Of a stretch of DNA of 46,820 nt, positions 1-7,775 are shown piece by piece. Under the pieces are notes generated by a model. That model saw nothing but the letters and a program-made list of their open reading frames with translations. It was not told the origin of the DNA and did not search any database. The position numbers and the translations under genes were made by a program. The stretch's first letter is position 1. Each line of letters opens with the position of its first letter. This stretch comes from a virus, in IMG/VR virus record IMGVR_UViG_3300022200_000083, positions 1 to 46,820 of that record; one strand, given 5' to 3'.

Positions 1-58
1 GATCTATGCAGAGGCGCAACTAGAGTTTTATGGCTCACCTGAAGGAACAGCGCGATGA
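1..58 (+). CDS. C-terminal end of an upstream head/connector gene (partial)
   Basis: The reading frame beginning at base 2 is open to a TGA at 56-58 and encodes only the last 18 residues (ending ...FYGSPEGTAR). The stop overlaps the next start as ATGA, the same coupling seen in many junctions here, which supports a real gene entering from the left. Its position just before a tail-completion gene suggests a head or connector protein, but this fragment carries no recognisable motif. Confidence 0.6.
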   Translation, partial: IYAEAQLEFYGSPEGTAR

Positions 59-765
59 TTGATCTCAGAGAATATGGACTCGATCAGCGGAGCAGAGAGG
101 CCCGCGCAAAGCGTCTCGCTGTAGCAATCGCGGCAGCGTGGAAGGCAACAGCGCATGAAGCGGGCGATGATCTCGGCTCAGTGCTCAGAGACTACAAGCG
201 AGGGATCACAATCACGCAAGCGACGCCTGATCTTGTGATTGTCACGCTACAAGGGATCGTGCCTAATCTTTTAGAGCAAGGGCAGCCACCGCATGACATG
301 AGAGATTATCTCTTGCGAACTGTTAGGCCGGGCGCGGCACCGATCAGGAGAGATAAGAGCGGGCGCCCTTATCGGTTCATCATGTTCAGAAAAAAGGTTG
401 CTGAGATCAGGCGTATGGGAGACAACGCGGCTTATGATGACGCTAAGAGCATGAGCGCGACCATGAGCGGCAGTGAAGGTAAACTGATCTATGGCGCACG
501 TATGGACAGCGGGCGATCTCAGTATTATATAAATAAAAGTGGCGTAAGATCAGTATCAGACGCGCTTAGTGGCATGGTCAAACTAGTAGGGATCACAACC
601 GAAGCAGGCGCATCACGCGCGGGATCAAACACTACATATGCGACATGGCGAACGGTGAGCTACAAACGCCCTGAGGCATGGCAACATCCCGGACGCCCCG
701 CGCTGAATCTCGCGCAGATTGTCACAGATAATATCAATGAGATCGCAGAGGCGGCGGGCGTATGA
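55..765 (+). CDS. Putative virion morphogenesis / tail-completion protein (HK97 gp10-like)
   Basis: This 236-residue soluble, basic protein has a C-terminal part (about residues 195-225) reading TWRTVSYKRPEAWQHPGR. It resembles the conserved end of HK97 gp10-like or minor capsid/tail-completion proteins, where a Trp-His-Pro-Gly element follows an aromatic beta strand. Such proteins join the head-tail connector to the tail. The gene is coupled to the upstream gene by ATGA and overlaps the next gene by four bases. Its position directly before a terminator-like gene and the sheath fits this role. The assignment is by motif and order only; similarity outside the C-terminal element is not obvious. 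Confidence 0.5.
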   Translation: MIDLREYGLDQRSREARAKRLAVAIAAAWKATAHEAGDDLGSVLRDYKRGITITQATPDLVIVTLQGIVPNLLEQGQPPHDMRDYLLRTVRPGAAPIRRDKSGRPYRFIMFRKKVAEIRRMGDNAAYDDAKSMSATMSGSEGKLIYGARMDSGRSQYYINKSGVRSVSDALSGMVKLVGITTEAGASRAGSNTTYATWRTVSYKRPEAWQHPGRPALNLAQIVTDNINEIAEAAGV

Positions 766-1361
766 TCCACCATCACTTGACTACAGCGCTCAGAGCCGCA
801 CTCAATTATTACCTTGACGTTGCCAATCAAGCGCAGACACTAGAGCACCTCTACAACACGGCGCATGATGACGCGAGCTTGATCAAGATTCTTGTGGAGC
901 TCAGAGAAAAGCCTCCAAAAGTGATTCCACACGCAACCGCGGGCGCTCAGAGTTTGCCTCTTGTGGTATGTCAGCAGATGAGCCGAAATGTGATCCACCG
1001 TCCACTAGGGGGATCAGCGCTAGGAGTTGAGCAGACAATCAGCAATCAGACCGCACAGATTGAGCTGATGACCGCAGGCGCAGAGGCGACAGAGGTTTTA
1101 GGCCAGCTCATTATCACAGCGCTTCACGCACTGAGAAAAGATTTTGTTTCTAATGGCTACCTCACTTTTCAATTCGAGAATGTAGCAGAGCTCGCACCGC
1201 AAGAGATGTTAGCCGCTGAAGAGTTGGGGGTATTTGTAAGGCGCCTCACACTTTCAGCTATGATGCACGATAGCGCGGGAATTAATCTTTTCAGCCCTGA
1301 TGAGATCATCGGTACACTGAGCTTAGGTTTATCGCCACGAGGCCGCGTGACACCCCTTTAA
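762..1361 (+). CDS. Putative tail terminator / neck protein
   Basis: The 199-residue product lies between the tail-completion gene and the sheath, where many myophages place a tail terminator or neck protein that caps the growing tail tube. A central stretch (about residues 60-135) has the alternating beta-strand and helix look of gpU/Gp37-type terminators, including an INLFSP-type segment near the C-terminus. There is no decisive motif. It starts by ATGA overlap with the upstream gene. The call rests mainly on synteny; a hypothetical structural protein is the alternative. Confidence 0.4.
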   Translation: MIHHHLTTALRAALNYYLDVANQAQTLEHLYNTAHDDASLIKILVELREKPPKVIPHATAGAQSLPLVVCQQMSRNVIHRPLGGSALGVEQTISNQTAQIELMTAGAEATEVLGQLIITALHALRKDFVSNGYLTFQFENVAELAPQEMLAAEELGVFVRRLTLSAMMHDSAGINLFSPDEIIGTLSLGLSPRGRVTPL

Positions 1362-1375
1362 ATATCAGTTATAAT
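1347..1375 (+). promoter_or_regulatory. Sigma70-like promoter before the sheath gene
   Basis: GTGACA (1347-1352) and TATAAT (1370-1375) are separated by 17 bases, a near-consensus -35/-10 pair. It straddles the end of the preceding gene and lies about 37 bases upstream of the sheath start, which has an AAGGAG ribosome site. A dedicated strong promoter for sheath and tube, the most abundant tail proteins, is plausible. No experiment supports it. Confidence 0.55.
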
Positions 1376-1411
1376 GACACCCCTAAACACGAGAGATAAG
1401 GAGCGCTGAAA

Positions 1412-3058
1412 ATGCCTAGTATTCTCAACTCATCAGGATTCCCACGCACAGCGCGACCCGGTATCTATACGCGGATCGATGCGAGCGCGCTTGCGGGCGG
1501 AGATGTTGCAAGCGGAAATATTGCGATTGTGGGCGACTTCCCAAGCGTTGCTTCACATACACCTAAGTTATTCTCATCACGTCGCAGCATGAGCGCTTAT
1601 GATCTGAGTGATAATGACCTCGCTCTACTCGCTCAGCTCGCTTTCTCACCTTCAGATGACCCCGCAGTGAGCGCGGGCGCGTCGAGTGTGCGATTAGTGA
1701 ACGCGCGAGAGACTACTGCTCAAGCATCCCTTAATGTTGGGCCTCTCACTCTCAAGAGCGTGATCTTTGGCGCGAAGGGAAACCGCTTAAACGCGACCCT
1801 CGCGATCGCAGGGGACACACACACGCTGAGCTTAAACCGTAACGGGCTCACAGAGAGCTTTGAGATCGAGAATAACGCGCTTTTCAGCATCGAGAACGAA
1901 GACGGCGTGAATGATCTAATAGTGACCATCGAGAGCGGAACCGCGACACTCACGCGTAACGCTGTGGCGCTGCTCACTGTAGACAGCGATGAGGCCCCCA
2001 CGCTCAAAGACTTTATCACGCTAGCGAACGAGCTCACCGACGTGAGCGCAACGCTTATCGAGGTCTCAGAGATTGCACTTGATGAGATCGATTATATCAC
2101 GCGCACCATCGGAGCTGCATCTACAGAGACATTTAAAGCGCCTGCATATCTACTTAAGCAAGCGCTGAGTTCTTCTACACTCGCAGAGGCGACGCTTGAC
2201 AACTCATCAGCAGCGCCATCAGTTAGCGCGACGAGCCAGACTGCGAGCGGTGGATCAGATGGGTTGACACTTGACTTTGAAGAGGCACTAGCGAGCATCG
2301 AGAACCTTGATATTCAAATCGTGGTTCTCTTCACTGAAGACGCGAGCTCACAAAGCAAGCTTGGAGCACACCTCACAGCGAGCGCGAACGCGGGCTATGA
2401 GAGACAAGCTTATTGTGCTATTGCATCAAGCGAGAGCCTAGCGAACGTGAAGACACGCGCGGCGAGCTTAAACAATGCAGGAATAGCGCTTGCAGCGCAG
2501 AGCATCAAGCTCATTGACCCACGCGGAAAGACCGTGACCAAGAGCCCGAAATATACCGCGCTCATGTTGGCAGGTATGCAAGCGGGCTCAGATATTGGCG
2601 AGCCTCTCACACGCAAGCGCCCACGCATCATTGAGACTTCGCAAACTTGGGACGCCTACGCAGACATCGAGCAGGCGCTCAAGAGCGGTATCATTGCGAT
2701 CTCAACTGATAATCTAGGCCCCCGTGTTGAGCGCTCGATCACAACCTATCTCACTGATAATAACCCTGTTTATTCAGAGATCAGCGCGTATGAGTCGATC
2801 TTGACCTCTGTAAGAGATCTTCGCAACAGTCTAGCTGATCAGATCGGACGCCCGACGCGCGCAAGCCAAATCCCCTTAATTTCTTCAAGGGTTCAAAGCG
2901 CGCTTACAGCTCAGGTGAGAGATGGAGTGATCAAGGCGTTCCAAAACATCCAACTTGAAGACCTTGGAGACGAGGTCGCGATCAGCTATGAGGTCGCGCC
3001 TGTTGAGCCTCTTAACTTCATCAGTATCACCGCCGTAGCGGTACGCATTACAGCTTAA
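1412..3058 (+). CDS. Contractile tail sheath protein
   Basis: The 548-residue protein forms the contractile sheath around the tail tube. The N-terminus (FPRTARPGIYTRID) matches the 'PGVY' opening of sheath proteins. Residues near 115-125 (FGAKGNRLNATL) resemble the sheath segment around 'G.WGN.I'. The last 40 residues (ISYEVAPVEPLNFISITAVA) carry the conserved C-terminal strand that links neighbouring subunits. The length is usual for Mu- or P2-type sheaths. It is followed 15 bases later by the tube gene, the invariant myophage order. The start follows a good AAGGAG site and the promoter at 1347-1375. Confidence 0.9.
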   Translation: MPSILNSSGFPRTARPGIYTRIDASALAGGDVASGNIAIVGDFPSVASHTPKLFSSRRSMSAYDLSDNDLALLAQLAFSPSDDPAVSAGASSVRLVNARETTAQASLNVGPLTLKSVIFGAKGNRLNATLAIAGDTHTLSLNRNGLTESFEIENNALFSIENEDGVNDLIVTIESGTATLTRNAVALLTVDSDEAPTLKDFITLANELTDVSATLIEVSEIALDEIDYITRTIGAASTETFKAPAYLLKQALSSSTLAEATLDNSSAAPSVSATSQTASGGSDGLTLDFEEALASIENLDIQIVVLFTEDASSQSKLGAHLTASANAGYERQAYCAIASSESLANVKTRAASLNNAGIALAAQSIKLIDPRGKTVTKSPKYTALMLAGMQAGSDIGEPLTRKRPRIIETSQTWDAYADIEQALKSGIIAISTDNLGPRVERSITTYLTDNNPVYSEISAYESILTSVRDLRNSLADQIGRPTRASQIPLISSRVQSALTAQVRDGVIKAFQNIQLEDLGDEVAISYEVAPVEPLNFISITAVAVRITA

Positions 3059-3072
3059 TAGGAGTCTGAAAA

Positions 3073-3501
3073 ATGCCACAATATAGAGGAATAAGCGGCG
3101 CATCTTGTAAAGTTTTCTTGAGCTCAACCGGTCAAGAGGTCGGATGGGCGACAGGTGTTAACATCTCTGAAAATATCCAAACTCAGCGCGTTGACGTGAT
3201 CGGAGAGATTGATTCTCAAGAGATCATCCCTGTACGCCGCACCGCAACGATGACAGTTGACGCGATCCGAATCAGCAGACAAGCGCTAGAGGATAACGGC
3301 GCGTGGCAGAAGGGCTCAACGAGCGACATCTTGAGCGCTGGCGGGATCGATATGAGCGTGATTGACGAGAACAGCGGAGACACACTCTTAACTCTCGAAG
3401 GGTGCAGACCCACAACGAGAAACTTTAGGGTAGACAGCGCCTCACTTTTCAGCGAAAACTTGAGCTTTGAAGTTAGAAAAATCGTTTACCCTAACGAGTA
3501 A
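3073..3501 (+). CDS. Tail tube protein
   Basis: The 142-residue protein follows the sheath directly and has the size and beta-rich character of tail tube proteins, which stack as hexameric rings inside the sheath. Visible elements are the N-terminal strand GISGASCKVFLSSTGQEVGW, a central IGEIDSQEIIPVRRT segment like the 'G......i...g..... g..t' core of myophage tube proteins, and the C-terminal SLFSENLSFEVRKI strand. A ribosome site (AGGAG) lies just before the ATG. Confidence 0.8.
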   Translation: MPQYRGISGASCKVFLSSTGQEVGWATGVNISENIQTQRVDVIGEIDSQEIIPVRRTATMTVDAIRISRQALEDNGAWQKGSTSDILSAGGIDMSVIDENSGDTLLTLEGCRPTTRNFRVDSASLFSENLSFEVRKIVYPNE

Positions 3502-3520
3502 GAGATAAGAGAGATGAGTT

Positions 3521-3967
3521 ATGAAGCTAAGTGAGATCAAAGAACAGAGTGAAGCGCGACCACCACAAACGGTCGCGCGAGAGATCACAGATCTTGAAAA
3601 GATACTCCATATCTCATTTGAGCTTCAGAATCAAGAGCTCAGCGCGACAGTAACAACGCGCATCTTGACCCTTGAGCAGAGTTTGAGGCGAGATCGCGCG
3701 CTTGTACAACTCAGCGCCCCTGAGAAATATGATGATCTACCTGCAATGGCAAAGCTCAGAATTTATGCACTTGCTACGCTATCTCAAGCGCTGTTAGATC
3801 CGCCTGCGTGGCTAGACGAATGGATAGGGCGTTATGATCCCCTCTTGTTCGCTGTTTTTGAGGAGGTGTCAGCGCATGAGCGCGCCTTTTTTCGAGGACA
3901 CATGGCAGAGGGCGAAAATCAAGAGAGCCCGATCAGGATTAAAAGCTTCTCAGCCCCTACCTCTTGA
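3521..3967 (+). CDS. Tail assembly chaperone (upstream frame)
   Basis: The 148-residue, largely helical protein sits between tube and tape-measure genes, the position of G/E-type tail chaperones that coat the tape measure during tube assembly. Its C-terminal quarter overlaps a second frame (3876-4163), as in the gpG/gpGT or E/E' pairs of other phages. A GCC TTT TTT CGA stretch at 3884-3895 would allow a shift into that frame. The final 25 codons past this site look less protein-like, so the shorter product may end there in practice. Function is inferred from position and architecture. Confidence 0.6.
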   Translation: MKLSEIKEQSEARPPQTVAREITDLEKILHISFELQNQELSATVTTRILTLEQSLRRDRALVQLSAPEKYDDLPAMAKLRIYALATLSQALLDPPAWLDEWIGRYDPLLFAVFEEVSAHERAFFRGHMAEGENQESPIRIKSFSAPTS

Positions 3968-4163
3968 GCCTTGCCCGCTCGACCCCACGCGCCCGAATCT
4001 ACACCCCGCGCAACTTTTAGAGCGTGATCTCTTGACGCTCACAGATGAGCAGTTTACGCAAGCCGCGCCACACCACGCGCGACAACTAGAGAGTGATCAG
4101 CCTGCTCAAACGGGCGTCGCTTGGATCGATGAATTAGAGCGCGAGCTCTACAAGGAGCGCTAA
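3876..4163 (+). CDS. Second tail-chaperone frame, separate start or frameshift product
   Basis: This 95-codon frame is +1 relative to the upstream chaperone gene. Two routes to its expression are visible. The first is its own ATG at 3876 with a strong GAGGAGGT site at 3860-3867, eight bases upstream. The second is a shift at TTT TTT C (3887-3893), where tRNA-Phe could re-pair with TTC before the rare codon CGA. The product ends in WIDELERELYKER just before the tape measure, like the T extension of GT chaperones. Both routes may operate. The assignment depends on synteny. Confidence 0.55.
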   Translation: MSAPFFEDTWQRAKIKRARSGLKASQPLPLEPCPLDPTRPNLHPAQLLERDLLTLTDEQFTQAAPHHARQLESDQPAQTGVAWIDELERELYKER

Positions 4164-4167
4164 AGAT

Positions 4168-5682
4168 ATGGCTCAAGAGACACAGATCAAAGTAAAAATT
4201 GACGATAACGAGGCGCTGCAGGCACTCAGAGAGATGGCCGCGCTTGTGAGTCAAATCTCAGACGGACTCAGCGGCCTCAAGATGTCACCTGATGCAGTAC
4301 CAAGCGCGCCGAGTGGACCGAGCGCGCCGAGTAGTGATGATTCTGAAGACAAGCGTAGAGAGCAAAAGATAAGCGCATTTAGACAGGCTCTTCAAGATGA
4401 GACGCGCGCAAGCATCCATGCCATGACGAGCCCGCAGACCATGAGCTCTCTCACAAGCCGTTTCGGTGAAATGCTCACCAATATTGGTAAATCTGTTACA
4501 ATACCGATTGCAGGCGCTTTACTAGGCACCATCCCGGGCGAGCTCATGAAGATGTACGGTCGATCTCTTCAGGCGCGCGAGGCGCGCTTGGGTGATGTAC
4601 TCGGCCTCGAAGCCCTCGAAACTGAAATGAGCGGAGTGATCGAAGGAGACGCGAGGGCCACCGCGACAGCGCGAGAGAAAGGGCTCGCTCGATTAGGTCT
4701 TGACCCCACTCAAACACGCCAATTTATGTTAGGGATCGCTGGCGCAACCGGTCTAAAAACAACAGCCACAGATCTTAATCAAGGTCGTTTGATGCGACTA
4801 GCCGCAGCAGAGAGAACGGGGGTGAGCTCACAGAGCCTCGCAGGATTCGCGGGCGCTCTCAGTCAGAATATCGGATTAAGTGTAGGAAGCGCGCTTAATT
4901 CAAGCCTTGCGCTCAAAAACATAGCAGAGAATCAGTTAGATCTCAGAGGTGCAGGAGTAGAACGCTTTCTAGGCCAGCTTGGAGGATTCGTTGAAAGCCT
5001 CACAGCGCGCGGTATTAGCGCGGGAAATATGAGCTTTGTTGAAACGCTCACGGGTATTAGAGCAGCGACAGGACAGCGAGGCCAACGCCCAATGCAGATT
5101 ATGCAAGCGCTCTCAGGAGTAGGCGCGGGCGCTTTTGGTCAGATCTCGGCACCTCTTCAGGAAATAGCTCAGATGTCAGTATTTGCTGATATTATGAGCC
5201 GCTCAGGTGATCTTTTAGGCGCGATGCAAGAGGCCGAAAAACTGCAAGAGGCCCCCGGCGCAATCCCTCGAATCATATCGAGGACACTTGGAGGAGGCAG
5301 ACTCGCGCAAGCAACAATCGGCGCAATCCCCGGCATCGGCACACGAGACGCGCGCGGACTGATGAGTTTGCAAGGCGGCGGCGTGCAGGCCCAAGACCGC
5401 TTGAGTGTTGACCAAGTGGCTGAATCATTAAAGCTTTCAGGCCAACAGGCAGAGCAGACGCGACAAACCATTGCAGCTGTCAGAACCGCAGACAGTGAAA
5501 AGATTTTCGAGCAGATGATCAAAGTTGGCGCCGAAATGGAGCGCAACACAATCTCAATGAGCGAGAATGTTAAACTACTCACACAGATCACAGATATGCA
5601 GCTAAAGATCAGCTCATTGACGACTCAAGCAGTTAATGAGATTGGCAAAGCGCTTGATAAGTTGTTGGCACTGATTCAATGA
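4168..5682 (+). CDS. Tail tape measure protein
   Basis: The 504-residue protein has an N-terminal helical start (IKVKIDDNEALQALREMAAL) typical of tape measures, a Pro/Ser-rich linker at about 45-60, a hydrophobic stretch near 105-125 (IPIAGALLGTIPGELM) and long helical segments to the C-terminus. It lies between the chaperones and the baseplate hub, the expected place. If the usual scaling of about 0.15 nm per residue applies, the tail would be roughly 75 nm long, on the short side. Its stop overlaps the next start (ATGA). Confidence 0.7.
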   Translation: MAQETQIKVKIDDNEALQALREMAALVSQISDGLSGLKMSPDAVPSAPSGPSAPSSDDSEDKRREQKISAFRQALQDETRASIHAMTSPQTMSSLTSRFGEMLTNIGKSVTIPIAGALLGTIPGELMKMYGRSLQAREARLGDVLGLEALETEMSGVIEGDARATATAREKGLARLGLDPTQTRQFMLGIAGATGLKTTATDLNQGRLMRLAAAERTGVSSQSLAGFAGALSQNIGLSVGSALNSSLALKNIAENQLDLRGAGVERFLGQLGGFVESLTARGISAGNMSFVETLTGIRAATGQRGQRPMQIMQALSGVGAGAFGQISAPLQEIAQMSVFADIMSRSGDLLGAMQEAEKLQEAPGAIPRIISRTLGGGRLAQATIGAIPGIGTRDARGLMSLQGGGVQAQDRLSVDQVAESLKLSGQQAEQTRQTIAAVRTADSEKIFEQMIKVGAEMERNTISMSENVKLLTQITDMQLKISSLTTQAVNEIGKALDKLLALIQ

Positions 5683-7091
5683 AAATTAAACTCTATACAG
5701 ACGAACTGATTTATGACATCAGCGCATACACCACATCCGCGCAGATTCAGATAGGATTATACGCGCCCTATCAGAGCGCGATGATTGACCTAAAGATCCC
5801 ACTAGAAATGATCCCTTTTGCGCTGCCTCACTACGCAGACACCGCAACGATTGACCTTGACGCATGGATAGTGATCTCTGATTTCATTGAGCTTGAGGCG
5901 GTAGAGCGCGCGATCTTCTTGGGGCGCTTGACCGCTGTTTCGTATGGAGTAGAGGCGAGCAGTGACAAGGAGAGCGCAGGACTCATCACAGCGCCCCTCA
6001 TCTCGATGACAGCGCAAAGCTTTTTAGCGCCCATCTCTGAGAGTCAGCTCTATTTGAGCGCAAAGCAACAGTTATCCGGTCACATTTATGACGTGCAGGC
6101 TTACGGACGATTGCTACAGAGCACAGTCAAGAGCGCCTTTCACACTTCACGAAACGTTGGCAGCGTGCTTTCGACCATCTATCAATATTTGAGCGCCGCT
6201 TATCGACTACCAAAGACGCTTGCAGACGGAGCGAGTTTAGACGCCATCCCCATCATATCGAGTTTGACGCGCGCGAGGACATACGCCCCCGAAAGAGTAG
6301 CCCTCTATAGATCAGTGTTTGGCCTCGCTTTGAACGCTAGCCATGTGAGACCATCCGGCGCGCCGTGGAGCGTGATCACGGCACTATTTGACGCAGACCC
6401 AAGTATCATTGAGCTCTACCCCTCGCTTGAGCCTCAGAGCGTCACAGATGGCCAAATATCAAACACGCTAGGCTCCACACCCGTGATCATGTATCGAATC
6501 AAACCCTTCATTTTTGAGCGGATCACGAATCAAGGAGTAGACCCCGACGCGCCACAAGTCCAAGAGCACGCGCGCAACGTATCTATTAAGGTCTCTGCTT
6601 ATGAGATCATCAAGGTTGGTTATAGTGTGCGCTCTCAAGATCGAATTAACGGGGCGTATGTAGACACACCCCTGAACGCCTCGCGAGGCGTAGATCCTTT
6701 TGGGATTCTTGGACGTCCTACACTCGATAATGAGGACATCGAGAGAGCAGGGCTCAGGCTCTACCGCGGCCAATGGCCGTTTTTACCTGTAGGACGAGCA
6801 ACAAAAGCGAGCTCTCTTAATCAAGAGCTTCAATATATCATCTCTTTAGTGGACGGTATCACACGCGATAATCACCGCTATGTGACAGGCACCGCGACAA
6901 TCAAACAGCGCCTCGATATCAGAGCGGGCCAATGGGTGAAATTAGAGATCAAAGGCCCCCAAACATCAGAGCTTTTAGTGTGTTATGTTGAGACGGTGAC
7001 ACACCGCACAAGCGCTTATTCGAACAGTATCATTGAGCGCCGATCTACACTATCATTTACACGCGGATTCTATCAGCGAGGTGAACCATGA
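5679..7091 (+). CDS. Putative baseplate hub protein
   Basis: The 470-residue product is encoded directly after the tape measure and directly before the spike gene, the position of gpD/gp27/gp44-type hub proteins that adapt the tube to the baseplate. The C-terminus (residues about 405-465) has a beta-rich stretch with RAGQWVKLEIKG and ends in IIERRSTLSFTRGF, similar to hub proteins whose last strand packs against the spike. There is no enzymatic motif. It is coupled by ATGA overlap on both sides. The call is mainly by gene order. Confidence 0.55.
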   Translation: MKIKLYTDELIYDISAYTTSAQIQIGLYAPYQSAMIDLKIPLEMIPFALPHYADTATIDLDAWIVISDFIELEAVERAIFLGRLTAVSYGVEASSDKESAGLITAPLISMTAQSFLAPISESQLYLSAKQQLSGHIYDVQAYGRLLQSTVKSAFHTSRNVGSVLSTIYQYLSAAYRLPKTLADGASLDAIPIISSLTRARTYAPERVALYRSVFGLALNASHVRPSGAPWSVITALFDADPSIIELYPSLEPQSVTDGQISNTLGSTPVIMYRIKPFIFERITNQGVDPDAPQVQEHARNVSIKVSAYEIIKVGYSVRSQDRINGAYVDTPLNASRGVDPFGILGRPTLDNEDIERAGLRLYRGQWPFLPVGRATKASSLNQELQYIISLVDGITRDNHRYVTGTATIKQRLDIRAGQWVKLEIKGPQTSELLVCYVETVTHRTSAYSNSIIERRSTLSFTRGFYQRGEP

Positions 7092-7774
7092 TTAAGAGTT
7101 TTGCAAACCGCGAGCGCGTGTTTCTTCGCGTGATGGAAGTGATTGATAGATATATTATAAATGGTACTCCCGAATGTGACTTGGTTGATGGATCAGGTGT
7201 CATTTACACCGGGTGTACAGTCATCTCTCTCGGTGGATCAGACACCGACCGCATGAGCACACCGAAGCTCAACGCGGAGGTTTTGACGATCACCCAAGGA
7301 GCAGGCGCCCCCTACATTCTCGGAGCACTCGCAGAGGGTCAAACCTACCGTGAAGAGATCGAGCTCACGAGCGCCGGCGAATACCCCGCCAATCAAATCG
7401 GGATAGATCACAGTGAGATCAAGAGCGCGGGCGCCCGAATTATCGCAGGTGATGATAGCCTATATCTCACACCCAAAACACGCATACAAGGCGCGCTAGA
7501 AATATCACACGGCTCAACACCACAACAACATATTGCAATAGCAGAGCCCACGATAGACACTCTCGAGACCTATCAAGCGCGCCTAACAGAGCTCAGAACA
7601 GCAGTGCTCAACCTCCAATCAGCGCTCGCTCAAGTAGTTGCTGCCGCTTCTCTTGATGTAGTATCAGGCGCACCAACCGCGCTAAGTCAAGTATCATTAC
7701 CCTCAGATAATATCGCGACAATCTCAGCGCCGAATGATACAATAGCATCAGAAATCGCAACGATCGAGAGGTAA
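7088..7774 (+). CDS. Baseplate spike / gpV-like OB-fold protein
   Basis: The 228-residue protein has an N-terminal OB-fold like that of gpV/gp45 baseplate spike proteins: a strand at CTVISLGG, then KLNAEVLTITQGAGAPYILG, where the 'G.PYVLG' turn is typical of the family. The C-terminal half has HIAIAEPT and a helical stretch ending in a Ser/Thr-rich tail. Spike trimers form the puncturing tip below the hub. It overlaps the hub gene by four bases and is followed at once by the wedge gene. Confidence 0.6.
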   Translation: MIKSFANRERVFLRVMEVIDRYIINGTPECDLVDGSGVIYTGCTVISLGGSDTDRMSTPKLNAEVLTITQGAGAPYILGALAEGQTYREEIELTSAGEYPANQIGIDHSEIKSAGARIIAGDDSLYLTPKTRIQGALEISHGSTPQQHIAIAEPTIDTLETYQARLTELRTAVLNLQSALAQVVAAASLDVVSGAPTALSQVSLPSDNIATISAPNDTIASEIATIER

Positions 7775-7775
7775 C

